Source: Lentzea sp. NBRC 105346
Lineage (GTDB): Bacteria; Actinomycetota; Actinomycetes; Mycobacteriales; Pseudonocardiaceae
Direction: 5' to 3'
Length of the DNA: 64,000 bases
Assembly: GCF_030269605.1 (NCBI RefSeq)
Contig: NZ_BSTQ01000001.1
Location: forward strand, 828,850-892,849
Each line of letters starts with the position of its first letter. Position 1 is the first letter of the stretch. The notes below the pieces were generated by a model that searched no databases, was not told the DNA's origin, and saw nothing but the letters and a program-made list of their open reading frames with translations. Position numbers and translations under genes: made by a program. This document shows, piece after piece, positions 8,683 through 17,168 of the stretch.

Positions 8683-9273
8683 ATGACGGGGTTGCGGGAG
8701 CTGAAGAAGCAGCAGACGCGGAACCGGATCGCGGACGTCGCGATCCGGTTGTTCGCCGAGCGCGGGTTCGACAACGTGGCGGTCGCCGCGATCGCCCGCG
8801 AGGCCGAGGTGTCCGAGGCGACGGTCTTCAACTACTTCCCCAGCAAGGAAGACCTCGTCTACGGCGGCATGGACGAGTTCGAGGAAGCGCTGGTCGAGGC
8901 CGTGCGCGAGCGCAAGGAGGGCCAGTCGGCCTTCGGCGCGTTCCGCGAGTTCCTGCTCCAGCCCCGCGGCGCGCTGACCAGCGGCCAGACCGACCGGATC
9001 GCCACCGCAGCGCGGATCATCGCGGGCAGCCCGGCGTTGCAGGCGCGCGAACTGCGGTCGTTCGACCGGCACACCGCCGCACTCGCCGAGGTGCTCCAGC
9101 GGGAGGGCCAGGCCGCGCCGTGGGTGGTGGCGAACGCGCTCATCGGTGTGCAGCGCGCCATGAAGGACGCCGTCCACCGGCACGCACTCGCCGGCCGGCA
9201 CGGCGATCACATCACCAAGGACGTCATCGAACAGGCACGTGTCGCACTCGACGTGCTCGAACGCGGACTCTAG
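8683..9273 (+). CDS. TetR/AcrR family transcriptional regulator
   Basis: A 196-residue repressor. The N-terminal TetR DNA-binding domain spans about residues 10-56, with AIREAE-type helix 2 and the recognition helix SEATVFNYFPSKEDLV. The C-terminal ligand-binding half contains acyl-type features (LLQPRGAL, QRAMKDAVHRHALAGR) but no recognisable ligand signature. It is followed 11 bp later by an F420-type oxidoreductase and faces the SnoaL-like gene, so those two genes are its likely targets. The start ATG lies just 3' of the second palindrome. Confidence 0.9.
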   Translation: MTGLRELKKQQTRNRIADVAIRLFAERGFDNVAVAAIAREAEVSEATVFNYFPSKEDLVYGGMDEFEEALVEAVRERKEGQSAFGAFREFLLQPRGALTSGQTDRIATAARIIAGSPALQARELRSFDRHTAALAEVLQREGQAAPWVVANALIGVQRAMKDAVHRHALAGRHGDHITKDVIEQARVALDVLERGL

Positions 9274-9284
9274 GGGGATCCGCA

Positions 9285-10118
9285 ATGCGGGTCAGCATCA
9301 GCGTCACCAACTACTCCTGGGACGACCTCAAGGAACTCGACGAGGTCGTCCGCACCGCCGACGAGACCGGCATCGACACCGTGTGGGTGGCCGACCACCT
9401 GCTGCAGGCGGACCCGTTCGCCGATCCGGCGCACACCGAGCACCTGGAAGCGTTGACCACACTGGGGTATCTCGCCGCGCGCACCGAACGAGTGCGGCTG
9501 GGGACCATGGTCGCCTGCACCACGTTCCGCCCGCCCGCGGTGCTGATCAAGGCGATCAGCACCCTCGCCGCGCTCTCGGGCGGCCGCGCGTGGTTCGGCG
9601 TCGGCGCGGGCCACCAGGACGACGAGGCGCGCGCCATGGGACTGCCGTTTCCCAGTACGCCACAACGGTTCGAGCACCTCGAGGACACCCTGCGGCTGGC
9701 ACGGCAGATGTGGGCGGGCGACGAGACCCCGTTCGAGGGCAGGCATTTCCGGCTCGAACGGCCGCTCAACAGCCCGAACCCCGCGGTGCGGCCGCGCATT
9801 CTCGTCGGCGGCGCGGGTGAGCGCCGGACGTTGCCGCTCGTCGCCCGCTACGCCGACGCCTGCAACCTGTTCGACATCCCCGACGGCGGCGCGACCGTCC
9901 GGCACAAGCTGGCCGTGCTGGCCTCGTTGTGCGAGGCCGAGGGCCGTCCGTTCGACGAGATCGAGAAGACGATCAGCACGCGGCTGCAGCCGGGCGAGAC
10001 GGCGGAGTCGTTCGCCGAACGGTGTTCGGGTTTCGCCGACCTCGGCGTGGGCCACGTCGTCGTGATCACGCACGGCCCGTGGACGCCGTCGGCGATCGAG
10101 GTGGTCGCTCAGGTGTAG
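9285..10118 (+). CDS. LLM-class F420-dependent oxidoreductase
   Basis: A 277-residue protein of the luciferase-like monooxygenase superfamily, F420-type. It starts MRVSISVTNYSWDDL, has the TIM-barrel segments GIDTVWVADHLLQ and VRLGTMVACTTFRPPAVLIK, and has the phosphate-binding turn SGGRAWFGVGAGHQDDEARAMGLPFP typical of TIGR03560-like F420 enzymes. It is expected to use coenzyme F420 for a hydride transfer; the substrate is unknown. GGGGGA upstream of the ATG at 9285 supports that start over open frame further upstream. It is co-transcribed with the TetR gene (11-bp gap). Confidence 0.88.
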   Translation: MRVSISVTNYSWDDLKELDEVVRTADETGIDTVWVADHLLQADPFADPAHTEHLEALTTLGYLAARTERVRLGTMVACTTFRPPAVLIKAISTLAALSGGRAWFGVGAGHQDDEARAMGLPFPSTPQRFEHLEDTLRLARQMWAGDETPFEGRHFRLERPLNSPNPAVRPRILVGGAGERRTLPLVARYADACNLFDIPDGGATVRHKLAVLASLCEAEGRPFDEIEKTISTRLQPGETAESFAERCSGFADLGVGHVVVITHGPWTPSAIEVVAQV

Positions 10119-10166
10119 TCACACACGGGGCGGTAACGCTCTGTCGCCCCTCCACGATCCCCAGGC

Positions 10167-11018
10167 ATGAACGCGCACCGCCTCCGACGTGCATGTTCCG
10201 CCATGACTGTCGCCATCGCGATCGTCACGGGCGCGGCGGCGTGCACGAACGGTGACGGAGGCGGCGGCGATACCACGACCACTGCCGTGGATCCGCTGAC
10301 GTCGTTGCGGCTCGACCATTTCTGGGATCTGCAGACACTGGGCTGCATGGCAGGCATCGAAACGGACGTACCCCAGATCGTGGAGGTCGCCGCCATGGTC
10401 AAGGTGTGCCAGCGGACCCCCACGGTCATGCGAATGCTCAACACGAGCTCGACATCCGTACGGCTGACCTACCAACCCGCCTGGGCGACGGTCACATACC
10501 AAGGCCCACACGCGAAGGACGGTGTGGCGACCACGGCGGTCCTCCGGCAGATGAAGGCGCTCGCCGTCATCGACACCGGCCTGCTGGTTCTGCCCAGCGG
10601 GGACTCCGCGATCGTCACGCTCAAGAACACCTCGGGCATGCCGTTCGTGAAGTCGGACGAACAGCACGGCGCACAGGCGTTCTACGGCCGCGCGATCGGC
10701 AACCTGATCGACAAGCTGCCCTGGGACAAGGTCGGCGACATCGGCGGTGTCACAGCGAAGGCCACCGCGTGCGCGGGTGGGGCGCTCGCGATCGCGAACC
10801 AGCTGGACCTCGACATGAAGGCGGCGATCGACAACGCGAAGGCGTGCTACGACCTGAGCGAGGAGATCAGCCGGCGGTGGAACGAACGCCGGTCGGCCGC
10901 ACCCGAGGTGCCACGGTTGCGCAGCGGTATCTCGGCCGCGGCCGACGAGGGTTCGCAGATCGCGAACGCGGTGCGACGGTTCGTGACCCGCGCGGGTCAG
11001 GTGACCCACCGCGCGTGA
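10167..11018 (+). CDS. Putative lipoprotein of unknown function
   Basis: A 283-residue protein with a lipoprotein signal: basic N-terminus, hydrophobic core and the lipobox GAAAC, with the modified Cys near residue 26. A low-complexity GDGGGGDTTTT linker follows, as in many actinomycete lipoproteins. The mature domain has no family I recognise. It contains four further Cys residues (GCMAG, KVCQR, TACAG, KACYD) that could form two disulphides. It ends 9 bp from the convergent DUF1080 gene. Confidence 0.7.
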   Translation: MNAHRLRRACSAMTVAIAIVTGAAACTNGDGGGGDTTTTAVDPLTSLRLDHFWDLQTLGCMAGIETDVPQIVEVAAMVKVCQRTPTVMRMLNTSSTSVRLTYQPAWATVTYQGPHAKDGVATTAVLRQMKALAVIDTGLLVLPSGDSAIVTLKNTSGMPFVKSDEQHGAQAFYGRAIGNLIDKLPWDKVGDIGGVTAKATACAGGALAIANQLDLDMKAAIDNAKACYDLSEEISRRWNERRSAAPEVPRLRSGISAAADEGSQIANAVRRFVTRAGQVTHRA

Positions 11019-11027
11019 GCAACGCGC

Positions 11028-11708
11028 CTATGTCGTGATCAGCTTCGTCGGGTCCGCCACGGGCGACTCGACCTTGAGGTTCTTGTACTCGTCGTTGATG
11101 CCGCTGTTGTGGATCTGGATGGCCAGCGGCCCCACGCGCGCCGCGGTCTTGTCGGTGAACTGCAGGACCTCGGTGGCCTTGCAGGTCTCGGCGCCCTCCG
11201 GGATCGGGCAGCACGCCATGCGCGCGACGCCGGTCGCCTGGTTGCCGAGGATCTCGCACTGCGCCCACTTCTTGGCGTCCCACTTGGGGTGCGGGAACGA
11301 CTTGAAGAGCTTGCCGCCGCTGTTGTTGTGGCCCGGCCGGTAGTCCCAGTGCCCGCCGTTGGGCGGCTGGAACTGGATGGCGCTGAGCGCGTCGCGGATC
11401 GGGTTGGTGGTGCCCCAGATCAGCACGGTCGGCTTGTGGTTGCCCTTCACCTGGCGCACGTTGAAGATCCAGCGGAAGCTGCCGTACTGGGCCTTGTTGT
11501 AGTACAGCCAGCCGCGGCCGCTGCCGGTGCTGTGGATGGTTCCGTCCTTGACCTCGTAGCCGCCGGGCTTGTTGGCGGTCCAGCCGTCGAGGGTCTTGCC
11601 GTCGAACATGGTGACGAACACCGGATCAGCCGATGCGGAGGGGGCGATGACGACGCCGGCGAGCAGGGCCATCCCGGCCGCGAGTGTCCATAGTGGACGA
11701 CGATTCAC
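11028..11708 (-). CDS. Secreted DUF1080 (3-keto-disaccharide hydrolase-domain) protein
   Basis: A 226-residue secreted protein: signal peptide to about residue 27 (cleavage near SASA-DPV), then a single DUF1080 / 3-keto-disaccharide hydrolase beta-sandwich. Family motifs present are MFDGKTLDGWTA, the WIFNVRQVKG strand and the terminal IQIHNSG...YKNLKVESP segment. It acts outside the membrane, probably on an oxidised or modified glycoside. The GTG start has GGAGG at good spacing. A LacI-type palindrome (centre AAACGTTT) lies about 20 bp upstream, and the LacI gene lies directly upstream on the same strand, linking it to the sugar importer. The link to keto-sugars is from family knowledge, not from the gene itself. 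Confidence 0.82.
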   Translation of the reverse strand: MNRRPLWTLAAGMALLAGVVIAPSASADPVFVTMFDGKTLDGWTANKPGGYEVKDGTIHSTGSGRGWLYYNKAQYGSFRWIFNVRQVKGNHKPTVLIWGTTNPIRDALSAIQFQPPNGGHWDYRPGHNNSGGKLFKSFPHPKWDAKKWAQCEILGNQATGVARMACCPIPEGAETCKATEVLQFTDKTAARVGPLAIQIHNSGINDEYKNLKVESPVADPTKLITT

Positions 11709-11727
11709 AGTTCCGTCCTCCTGGAAT

Positions 11728-11739
11728 GTAAACGTTTTC
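11728..11739. promoter_or_regulatory. LacI-type operator upstream of the DUF1080 gene
   Basis: GTAAACGTTTTC, with the central 8-bp palindrome AAACGTTT, sits between the DUF1080 start and the end of the LacI gene. Its central AACGTT matches the two GTCAACGTTGAC sites upstream of the transporter, so the same LacI protein may bind all three. Confidence 0.55.
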
Positions 11740-11782
11740 GCGGAGGCGGTACACCGAGGCTACGAGCGGGACCGGAAGTGCG

Positions 11783-12820
11783 TCAAGGCGTCGGTGGGGG
11801 GATCTCGCCGGAACCGCGCGGCACGAGGACCGCGGGGATCACCTTGTGCACGGCGGGTGAGTCGTCGCCGTCGACGCGGGCGAGCAGCAGTTCGGCGGCG
11901 GTGCGGCCGATCTTCGGGACGTCCTGGCGCACCACGGTGATCGCCGGGTCGACCATGTCGGCCAGGGGAAAGTCGTCGAAGCCGATGACCGCGACGCGGT
12001 GGTGCAGGCCTCGCGACCGCAGTACGCGCATGGCGCCGACGGTGACGAGGTTCTGCGCGGTGAACAGGGCCGTGGGCGGATTGTCCAGATCCAGCAACGA
12101 CGCGGCGGCGGCCTCGGCCACGTCGACCCCTTGCAGATCCTTGCGAACCAGCTCTTGGTGCAGTTTCAGGCCGGCGTGCGCGAGGCCCTCGAGGTAGCCG
12201 GTGTAGCGCTCCTGGCTGGTCCATAGCGTCTGGCGGTCGCCCAGGAACGCGATGCGCTCGTGGCCGAGGCCCGCCAGTTTCAGCACCGCCTCTCGGGAGC
12301 TGTCGCGGTTGGTGGTGGTGACGCTGTCGGTGTGGCCGAACGTGGGCGGGCGGTCGACGAGGACCATCGGGGTGCCGCGTTCGCGTTCCTGTTGCAGGGC
12401 GTCCTGGTGGCCGCCGACCGCCATGACGACGATGCCGTCCACGCGGCGAGCGGCGAGCGAAGTGAGCAGTTCCCGTTGCAACGTCGGGTCGTCCTCGTCG
12501 CTGCCCGCCAGTACCAGCACGCCGTTCTGGCGGGCACGGTCCTCGATCGCGCGCAGCAGCGCGGAGTCGAACGGGTTGGACAGGTCCTCGAACAGCACGC
12601 CGAGGGTGGCGCTGCGGCGGTCGGAGCGGCGCAGGCTGCTGGCGGTGAGGTTCGGGCGGTAGCCGAGCGAGCGGGCCGCGGCGCGGACGCGTTCGGCCGC
12701 CTCCTCCCCCACGCCGGGCAGGTCGTTGATCACCCTGGAGACGGTCTTGGTGCTGACCCGCGCGAGCGCGGCGACCTCGCGCATCGTGGGTTCGGACCGC
12801 CGCGCGGAGTGATCGTTCAT
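11783..12820 (-). CDS. LacI-family transcriptional regulator
   Basis: A 345-residue LacI/GalR regulator. The N-terminal HTH is at about residues 13-40 (TMREVAALARVSTKTVSRVIND, with the hinge helix NLTASSLRR after it), followed by a periplasmic-binding-like effector domain (LGVLFEDLSNPFDSALLRAIE, VDRPPTFGHTDSVTTTN, VIGFDDFPLADMVDPAITVVRQD). It should repress sugar genes and release DNA upon binding its sugar. It is divergent from the sugar-binding protein gene across 214 bp that contain two perfect GTCAACGTTGAC palindromes, and it lies upstream of the DUF1080 gene, so it controls a small regulon here. Confidence 0.92.
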   Translation of the reverse strand: MNDHSARRSEPTMREVAALARVSTKTVSRVINDLPGVGEEAAERVRAAARSLGYRPNLTASSLRRSDRRSATLGVLFEDLSNPFDSALLRAIEDRARQNGVLVLAGSDEDDPTLQRELLTSLAARRVDGIVVMAVGGHQDALQQERERGTPMVLVDRPPTFGHTDSVTTTNRDSSREAVLKLAGLGHERIAFLGDRQTLWTSQERYTGYLEGLAHAGLKLHQELVRKDLQGVDVAEAAAASLLDLDNPPTALFTAQNLVTVGAMRVLRSRGLHHRVAVIGFDDFPLADMVDPAITVVRQDVPKIGRTAAELLLARVDGDDSPAVHKVIPAVLVPRGSGEIPPPTP

Positions 12821-12844
12821 AGCGGAGATCCTCCTTGTTGACCA

Positions 12845-12860
12845 GTAACGCTTGCGTAAC
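12845..12860. promoter_or_regulatory. Imperfect operator-like palindrome near the LacI start
   Basis: GTAACGCTTGCGTAAC contains the palindromic core ACGC-TT-GCGT, 25 bp upstream of the LacI start codon. It could be an autoregulatory site. It lacks the AACGTT centre of the other sites, so this is weaker. Confidence 0.35.
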
Positions 12861-12894
12861 GGGAACTTGTCCGCGCTTCAACTACCACGCTAGC

Positions 12895-12906
12895 GTCAAC
12901 GTTGAC
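12895..12906. promoter_or_regulatory. LacI-type operator 1 (GTCAACGTTGAC)
   Basis: A perfect 12-bp palindrome in the divergent LacI/transporter intergenic region, with a central CG as is typical of LacI-family operators. It lies about 140 bp upstream of the binding-protein start. Confidence 0.75.
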
Positions 12907-13006
12907 TCAAGGGAATCCCGCCACGCCCGAACGGGCGGTCGATCAACGGGAATTCCATCGACGTAATCGAGTAACCAGGCCTTTTCGGCGAATCCTGGCC
13001 GGTTGC

Positions 13007-13018
13007 GTCAACGTTGAC
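13007..13018. promoter_or_regulatory. LacI-type operator 2 (GTCAACGTTGAC)
   Basis: A second identical 12-bp palindrome, 112 bp from the first, immediately 5' of the AGGAGG ribosome site of the binding-protein gene. A bound repressor would sit over the start of the transcript, and two in-phase sites could loop. Confidence 0.8.
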
Positions 13019-13034
13019 GTAGGAGGAGAACCTC

Positions 13035-14066
13035 ATGTCCAAGAGAGCACTTGCGGTGTTGGCGGTGGGCCCCTTGTTGGCACTCGCCGCGTGCGGCGGC
13101 GGAGGCTCTTCGAGTGGCGGCGGCCAGCCGCTGGCGGGTCTGGTGACGAAGACCGACACCAACCCGTTCTTCGTGAAGATGAAGGAGGGCGCCGAGCAGG
13201 CGGCGAGCTCCACGGGGACGCGGCTGCAGTCGTTCGCGGGCAAGCAGGACGGCGACAACCAGTCGCAGGTCGACGCGATCGAGAACCTGATCGGCGCGGG
13301 CGCCAAGGGCATTCTGCTGACGCCCAACGACTCCAAGGCGATCGTGCCGTCGGTGGACAAGGCGCGGCAGCAGGGTCTGCTGGTGATCGCGCTGGACACG
13401 CAGCTCGAGCCGGCGGACGCCGCGGACGCGACGTTCGCGACCGACAACTTCCAGGCGGGGCTGCTGATCGGCCAGTGGGCGAAGGCGAAGTTCGGCGACA
13501 AGCAGGCGAAGATCGCGCTGCTGGACCTGAACCCGAACCAGGTGTCCGTGGACGTGCAGCGCGACCAGGGGTTCCTGCAGGGCTTCGGCGTGGACGTCAA
13601 GGACAAGAACCGGATCGGCGACGAGAGCGACCCGCGGATCGTCGGGCACGACGTGACCGACGGCGCGCCGGCGGGTGGCCGCAAGGCGATGGAGAACCTG
13701 CTGCAGAGGGATCCGTCGATCAACCTCGTGTACACGATCAACGAGCCCGCGGCGGCCGGTGCCTATGAGGCGCTGAAGGCGGCGGGCAAGGAGAAGGACG
13801 TGACGATCGTGTCCGTCGACGGCGGCTGCCCAGGCGTGCAGAACGTCAAGGGCGGCGTGATCGGCGCGACCTCGCAGCAGTACCCGTTGAAGATGGCGCA
13901 ACTGGGGGTCGAGGCGATCTCGAAGTACGCCAAGGACGGCTCGAAGCCGCAGAACACGGCGGGCAAGAACTTCGTGGACACGGGCGTCACGCTGATCACC
14001 GACCAGCCGGCCGCCGGCGTGGAGTCGAAGGACTCCGCGTGGGGCCTGCAGAACTGCTGGGGGTGA
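13035..14066 (+). CDS. Sugar ABC transporter substrate-binding lipoprotein (FrcB/RbsB type)
   Basis: A 343-residue lipoprotein with lipobox LALAAC (Cys near residue 20), then a two-lobed type I periplasmic-binding fold: [20 protein letters not shown], an [16 protein letters not shown] strand-turn, and [26 protein letters not shown]. These match the ribose/fructose (FrcB) branch. It captures a sugar outside the membrane for the permease and ATPase that follow (6-bp gap, then a GTGA overlap). Two LacI operators precede it. The sugar is not identified; a ketose or keto-sugar is possible because of the DUF1080 link. Confidence 0.9.
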   Translation: MSKRALAVLAVGPLLALAACGGGGSSSGGGQPLAGLVTKTDTNPFFVKMKEGAEQAASSTGTRLQSFAGKQDGDNQSQVDAIENLIGAGAKGILLTPNDSKAIVPSVDKARQQGLLVIALDTQLEPADAADATFATDNFQAGLLIGQWAKAKFGDKQAKIALLDLNPNQVSVDVQRDQGFLQGFGVDVKDKNRIGDESDPRIVGHDVTDGAPAGGRKAMENLLQRDPSINLVYTINEPAAAGAYEALKAAGKEKDVTIVSVDGGCPGVQNVKGGVIGATSQQYPLKMAQLGVEAISKYAKDGSKPQNTAGKNFVDTGVTLITDQPAAGVESKDSAWGLQNCWG

Positions 14067-14072
14067 CGCGAC

Positions 14073-15098
14073 ATGACTTCGACTGTCGCGGCCACTCCCC
14101 CTGTTGGTGAGGAACACGTTTCGCGCTCTCCGTTGACGCGGTTGCAGCACCTGCTGCACGCGCAGGCCACGATCGGTCCCGCGGTCGTGCTGCTGCTGGC
14201 CATCATCGTGTTCGCCCTGATGTCGGACCGGTTCCTGCAGCCGGGCAACATCTCGCTGATCGTGCAGCAGGTCGCGGTCGTCGGGACGCTCGCGGTCGGC
14301 CAGACGATCATCATCCTGACCGCGGGCATCGACCTGTCCTGCGGCGCGATCATGGTGCTGACGTCGATCGTGATGGCGAAGGTGTCGGCGGAGCAGGGTG
14401 TGCCCGGTCCGCTCGCGCTGTTGCTGGGTTTCGTGATGGGCACGGTGGCCGGGCTGCTGAACGGGTTGCTGGTCACACGGTTGAAGCTCCCACCGTTCAT
14501 CGTCACGCTCGGCACGCTGAACGTGTTCTTCGCGCTGAACCTCTGGTACTCCAAGAGCGCGACGATCCGCGGCACGAACATGCCGGACCTGTTGCTGTGG
14601 ACGGGAAAGACGTTCACCGTGGGCGGCACTCGGATCACGTTCGGCTCGGTGATCATGCTGTTGCTGGTGGCGGTGGTGGCGTTCGTGCTGCGCAGCACCG
14701 CGTGGGGCAAGCACATCTACGCCACGGGTGACGACGCGGAGGCCTCGCGCCTGTCCGGGATCCGAACCACGCGGGTGCTGCTCAGCGCCTACATCACGGC
14801 CGGCGCGATCTACGCACTGGCGGCGTGGATCCTGATCGGCCGCATCGCGTCGGCGTCGCCGCAGGCGGGGCAGACGGAGAACCTCGACTCCATCACCGCG
14901 GTGGTGATCGGCGGGACGTCGCTGTTCGGCGGGCGGGGCGCCGTGGTGGGCTCGCTGCTCGGCGCGTTGATCGTCGGGGTGTTCCGCAACGGCCTGGCGC
15001 TCGCGGGCGTGGACGTGCTGTGGCAGACGTTCGCCGTCGGCGTGCTGATCATCGTGGCCGTGTCGATCGACCAGTGGATCAGGAAGGTGAAGCCGTGA
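14073..15098 (+). CDS. Sugar ABC transporter permease (FrcC/RbsC type)
   Basis: A 341-residue integral membrane protein with about ten hydrophobic segments, starting after a cytosolic N-terminus of about 30 residues. Family signatures include VGQTIIILTAGIDLSCGAIMVL, GLLNGLLVTRLKLPPFIVTLGTL and YATGDDAEASRLSGI, the cytoplasmic coupling loop that contacts the ATPase, followed by GGTSLFGGRGAVVGSLLGALI. It forms the channel of the importer. Its TGA overlaps the GTG of the ATPase gene. Confidence 0.92.
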   Translation: MTSTVAATPPVGEEHVSRSPLTRLQHLLHAQATIGPAVVLLLAIIVFALMSDRFLQPGNISLIVQQVAVVGTLAVGQTIIILTAGIDLSCGAIMVLTSIVMAKVSAEQGVPGPLALLLGFVMGTVAGLLNGLLVTRLKLPPFIVTLGTLNVFFALNLWYSKSATIRGTNMPDLLLWTGKTFTVGGTRITFGSVIMLLLVAVVAFVLRSTAWGKHIYATGDDAEASRLSGIRTTRVLLSAYITAGAIYALAAWILIGRIASASPQAGQTENLDSITAVVIGGTSLFGGRGAVVGSLLGALIVGVFRNGLALAGVDVLWQTFAVGVLIIVAVSIDQWIRKVKP

Positions 15099-15871
15099 GC
15101 ACGCCGATCTTGCAGGCCCGTGGCCTGGTGAAGCGGTTCGGGAAGGTGACCGCCTTGAGCGGGGCGGACCTCGACCTGCTGCCCGGTGAGATCCTCGCGG
15201 TGATCGGCGACAACGGCGCCGGGAAGTCCAGTCTCATCAAGGCGTTGTCCGGCGCGCTGGTGCCGGACGAGGGCGAGATCCGGCTGGACGGCTCGCCGGT
15301 CTCGTTCACGACGCCGATCGACGCGCGGGACGCGGGCATCGAGACGGTGCACCAGTCGCTGGCGGTGGCGCCGTCGCTGGACATCGCGAGCAACCTGTTC
15401 CTGGGGCGGGAACGCCGCCGCAAGGGCCCGCTGGGCTCGATCCTGCGGATGACTGACCGCGCGGGGATGCGCGAGGAGGCGCGCAAACAGCTGAACTCGC
15501 TGGGGATCATGACGATCCAGAACCCCGGCCAGGCCGTGGAGACGTTGTCCGGCGGGCAGCGTCAGGCCGTGGCGGTGGCGCGGGCCGCCGCGTTCGGCAG
15601 CCGGGTGGTGATCATGGACGAGCCGACGGCCGCGCTGGGTGTGCGGGAGTCGCGGGCGGTGCTGGACCTGATCCTGCAGGTCCGCGACCGAGGGTTGCCG
15701 GTGATCCTGATCAGCCACAACATGCCGCACGTGTTCGAGGTGGCCGACCGGATCCACATCCAGCGGCTCGGGCGGCGCAAGGCGGTGGTCGACCCGAAGT
15801 CGATCTCGATGTCGGACGCGGTCGCGATCATGACGGGAGCCATGGAGCCGCCGGGCTCCGAAGCCGCCTGA
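15095..15871 (+). CDS. Sugar ABC transporter ATP-binding protein (FrcA type)
   Basis: A 258-residue ATPase with Walker A GDNGAGKSS (about residues 36-44), signature LSGGQRQAVAVARA, Walker B VVIMDEPTAALG and a switch His in ILISHNMPHV. It has one nucleotide-binding domain, unlike the tandem RbsA/XylG type, so it resembles FrcA and must work as a homodimer. The GTG at 15095 overlaps the permease stop as GTGA, which fixes the start. The transcription unit ends at the hairpin at 15877-15925. Confidence 0.92.
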   Translation: MSTPILQARGLVKRFGKVTALSGADLDLLPGEILAVIGDNGAGKSSLIKALSGALVPDEGEIRLDGSPVSFTTPIDARDAGIETVHQSLAVAPSLDIASNLFLGRERRRKGPLGSILRMTDRAGMREEARKQLNSLGIMTIQNPGQAVETLSGGQRQAVAVARAAAFGSRVVIMDEPTAALGVRESRAVLDLILQVRDRGLPVILISHNMPHVFEVADRIHIQRLGRRKAVVDPKSISMSDAVAIMTGAMEPPGSEAA

Positions 15872-15876
15872 GATTC

Positions 15877-15925
15877 CATGAGGGGAGCCTTCATGGACGT
15901 GAGGTCCATGAAGGCTCCCCTCATG
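15877..15925. terminator. Perfect 22-bp inverted repeat, probable bidirectional terminator
   Basis: Arms 15877-15898 and 15904-15925 are fully complementary around the 5-base loop GTGAG. The arms contain GAGGGGAGCCTTCATGGAC. It fills the 58-bp gap between the convergent transporter ATPase and P450 genes. The arm sequence looks like a dispersed repeat used as a terminator rather than a unique stem, but copy number cannot be seen here. Confidence 0.8.
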
Positions 15926-15929
15926 GACG

Positions 15930-17129
15930 TCAAACGCGGATGTACAGGGCGGCGACGCCTTCGGAGAGTGGGAAGATCGGCTGCACGGCGGCCGAGACGA
16001 GCTCGACGTCGCGGGTCAACAGGATGCGGAAGCACTCGTCGGCCTCGGCCCTGGCCAGCGCGGCGCCGAGGCAGTAGTAGGTGCCCATGCCGAAGCCGAT
16101 CTGCTGCCCGGCGTTCGCGCGCGTGACGTCGAAACGGTCGGGGTCCGGGTAGTGCTCGGGGTCGCGGTTGGCGGTGGCCAGGCCGAGGAAGAAGCGGGTG
16201 CCTTCGGGGAACGTCTGGCCGGCGATCTCCACCGGGGCGGCGGCGATGCGCGGGATGAACGTCGCGGGGCCGCCCATCCGCATCATCTCCTCGACCGCGC
16301 CGGGAACAAGCGACGGGTCGGCGCGCAGCAGGGCGACCTGGCCGGGGTTGTCCAGCAACAGTTTCGTGCCGTTGGCGATGAGCGAGGCGGTGGTCTCGTG
16401 GCCGGCGAACAGCAGCAGCACGCAGTTGGCGACGATCTCGGCCTCGGTGACCAGGCCGTCGCGTTCGGCGGCGGCGAAGACGGTGAGCAGGTCCTCGCGC
16501 GGCTCGAGGCGGCGGGCGTCGAGCAGGGGGCGCAGGTAGTCCTGCATCTCCAGGACGCTGCGCTGGGCCTGGGACAAGGCCTCGAAGTCCGGGCCGCCGA
16601 ACAGGGCGGTGATGTCGCGCGACCACAGCTGCAGCTGCTCGCGGTCCTCCAGCGGCATGCCGAGCATCTCGGCGATCACGCTGGCGGGCAACGGGTACGC
16701 GAGGCCGGACACGACCTCCAGGTCACCGCCGGCGCGGTCGATCAACCCTTGGGTGATCTCGGCGATACGCGGGCGCAGGCCGTTGACGGTGCGCGGGGTG
16801 AAGTAGCGCTTGAGCAGGTTCTGGAATCTCTTGTGGTCCTCGGGAACGGTATGCCCCATCCAGAGCACGACCGAGTCGTACACCGGTTGCAACGCGTCAC
16901 GCTGTTCGGCCGGTAACCGCTGGATGTTCTGCGTGAGTCCGGTGTTCGACAGCGCCTTGTCCTTCAGCGCGGCGGTGACGTCCGCCCGGCGCACCAGCAG
17001 GTAGGCGTTCAGCGCGGGGATCCAGGAGATCGGGGCGTCGGCGAGCAGCTGGTGCAGCAGCGGCCACGGTTGCGCCACCGGATCCAGGGGCGTGCCGATG
17101 TCGAGCGACGGAAGGTGCGCTGTGGTCAT
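15930..17129 (-). CDS. Cytochrome P450
   Basis: A 399-residue soluble bacterial P450. The I-helix oxygen-activation motif AGHETT is near residues 242-247, an ExxR (EEMMR) follows, and the heme loop reads FGMGTYYCLGAALAR with the thiolate Cys near residue 353. The loop carries Tyr where most bacterial P450s have His (GxHxC). The C-helix region MGHTVPEDHKRFQNLLKRYF is also less common than the usual PPEHTRLR form. It lies 39 bp downstream of the DUF2236 gene on the same strand, so it is probably the last gene of a TetR-SDR-DUF2236-P450 unit. Substrate is unknown; no ferredoxin gene is nearby. Confidence 0.93.
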   Translation of the reverse strand: MTTAHLPSLDIGTPLDPVAQPWPLLHQLLADAPISWIPALNAYLLVRRADVTAALKDKALSNTGLTQNIQRLPAEQRDALQPVYDSVVLWMGHTVPEDHKRFQNLLKRYFTPRTVNGLRPRIAEITQGLIDRAGGDLEVVSGLAYPLPASVIAEMLGMPLEDREQLQLWSRDITALFGGPDFEALSQAQRSVLEMQDYLRPLLDARRLEPREDLLTVFAAAERDGLVTEAEIVANCVLLLFAGHETTASLIANGTKLLLDNPGQVALLRADPSLVPGAVEEMMRMGGPATFIPRIAAAPVEIAGQTFPEGTRFFLGLATANRDPEHYPDPDRFDVTRANAGQQIGFGMGTYYCLGAALARAEADECFRILLTRDVELVSAAVQPIFPLSEGVAALYIRV

Positions 17130-17168
17130 ATGTCCGATGATGCCAGCGAAAACCCGTTCGCAGTTCGA

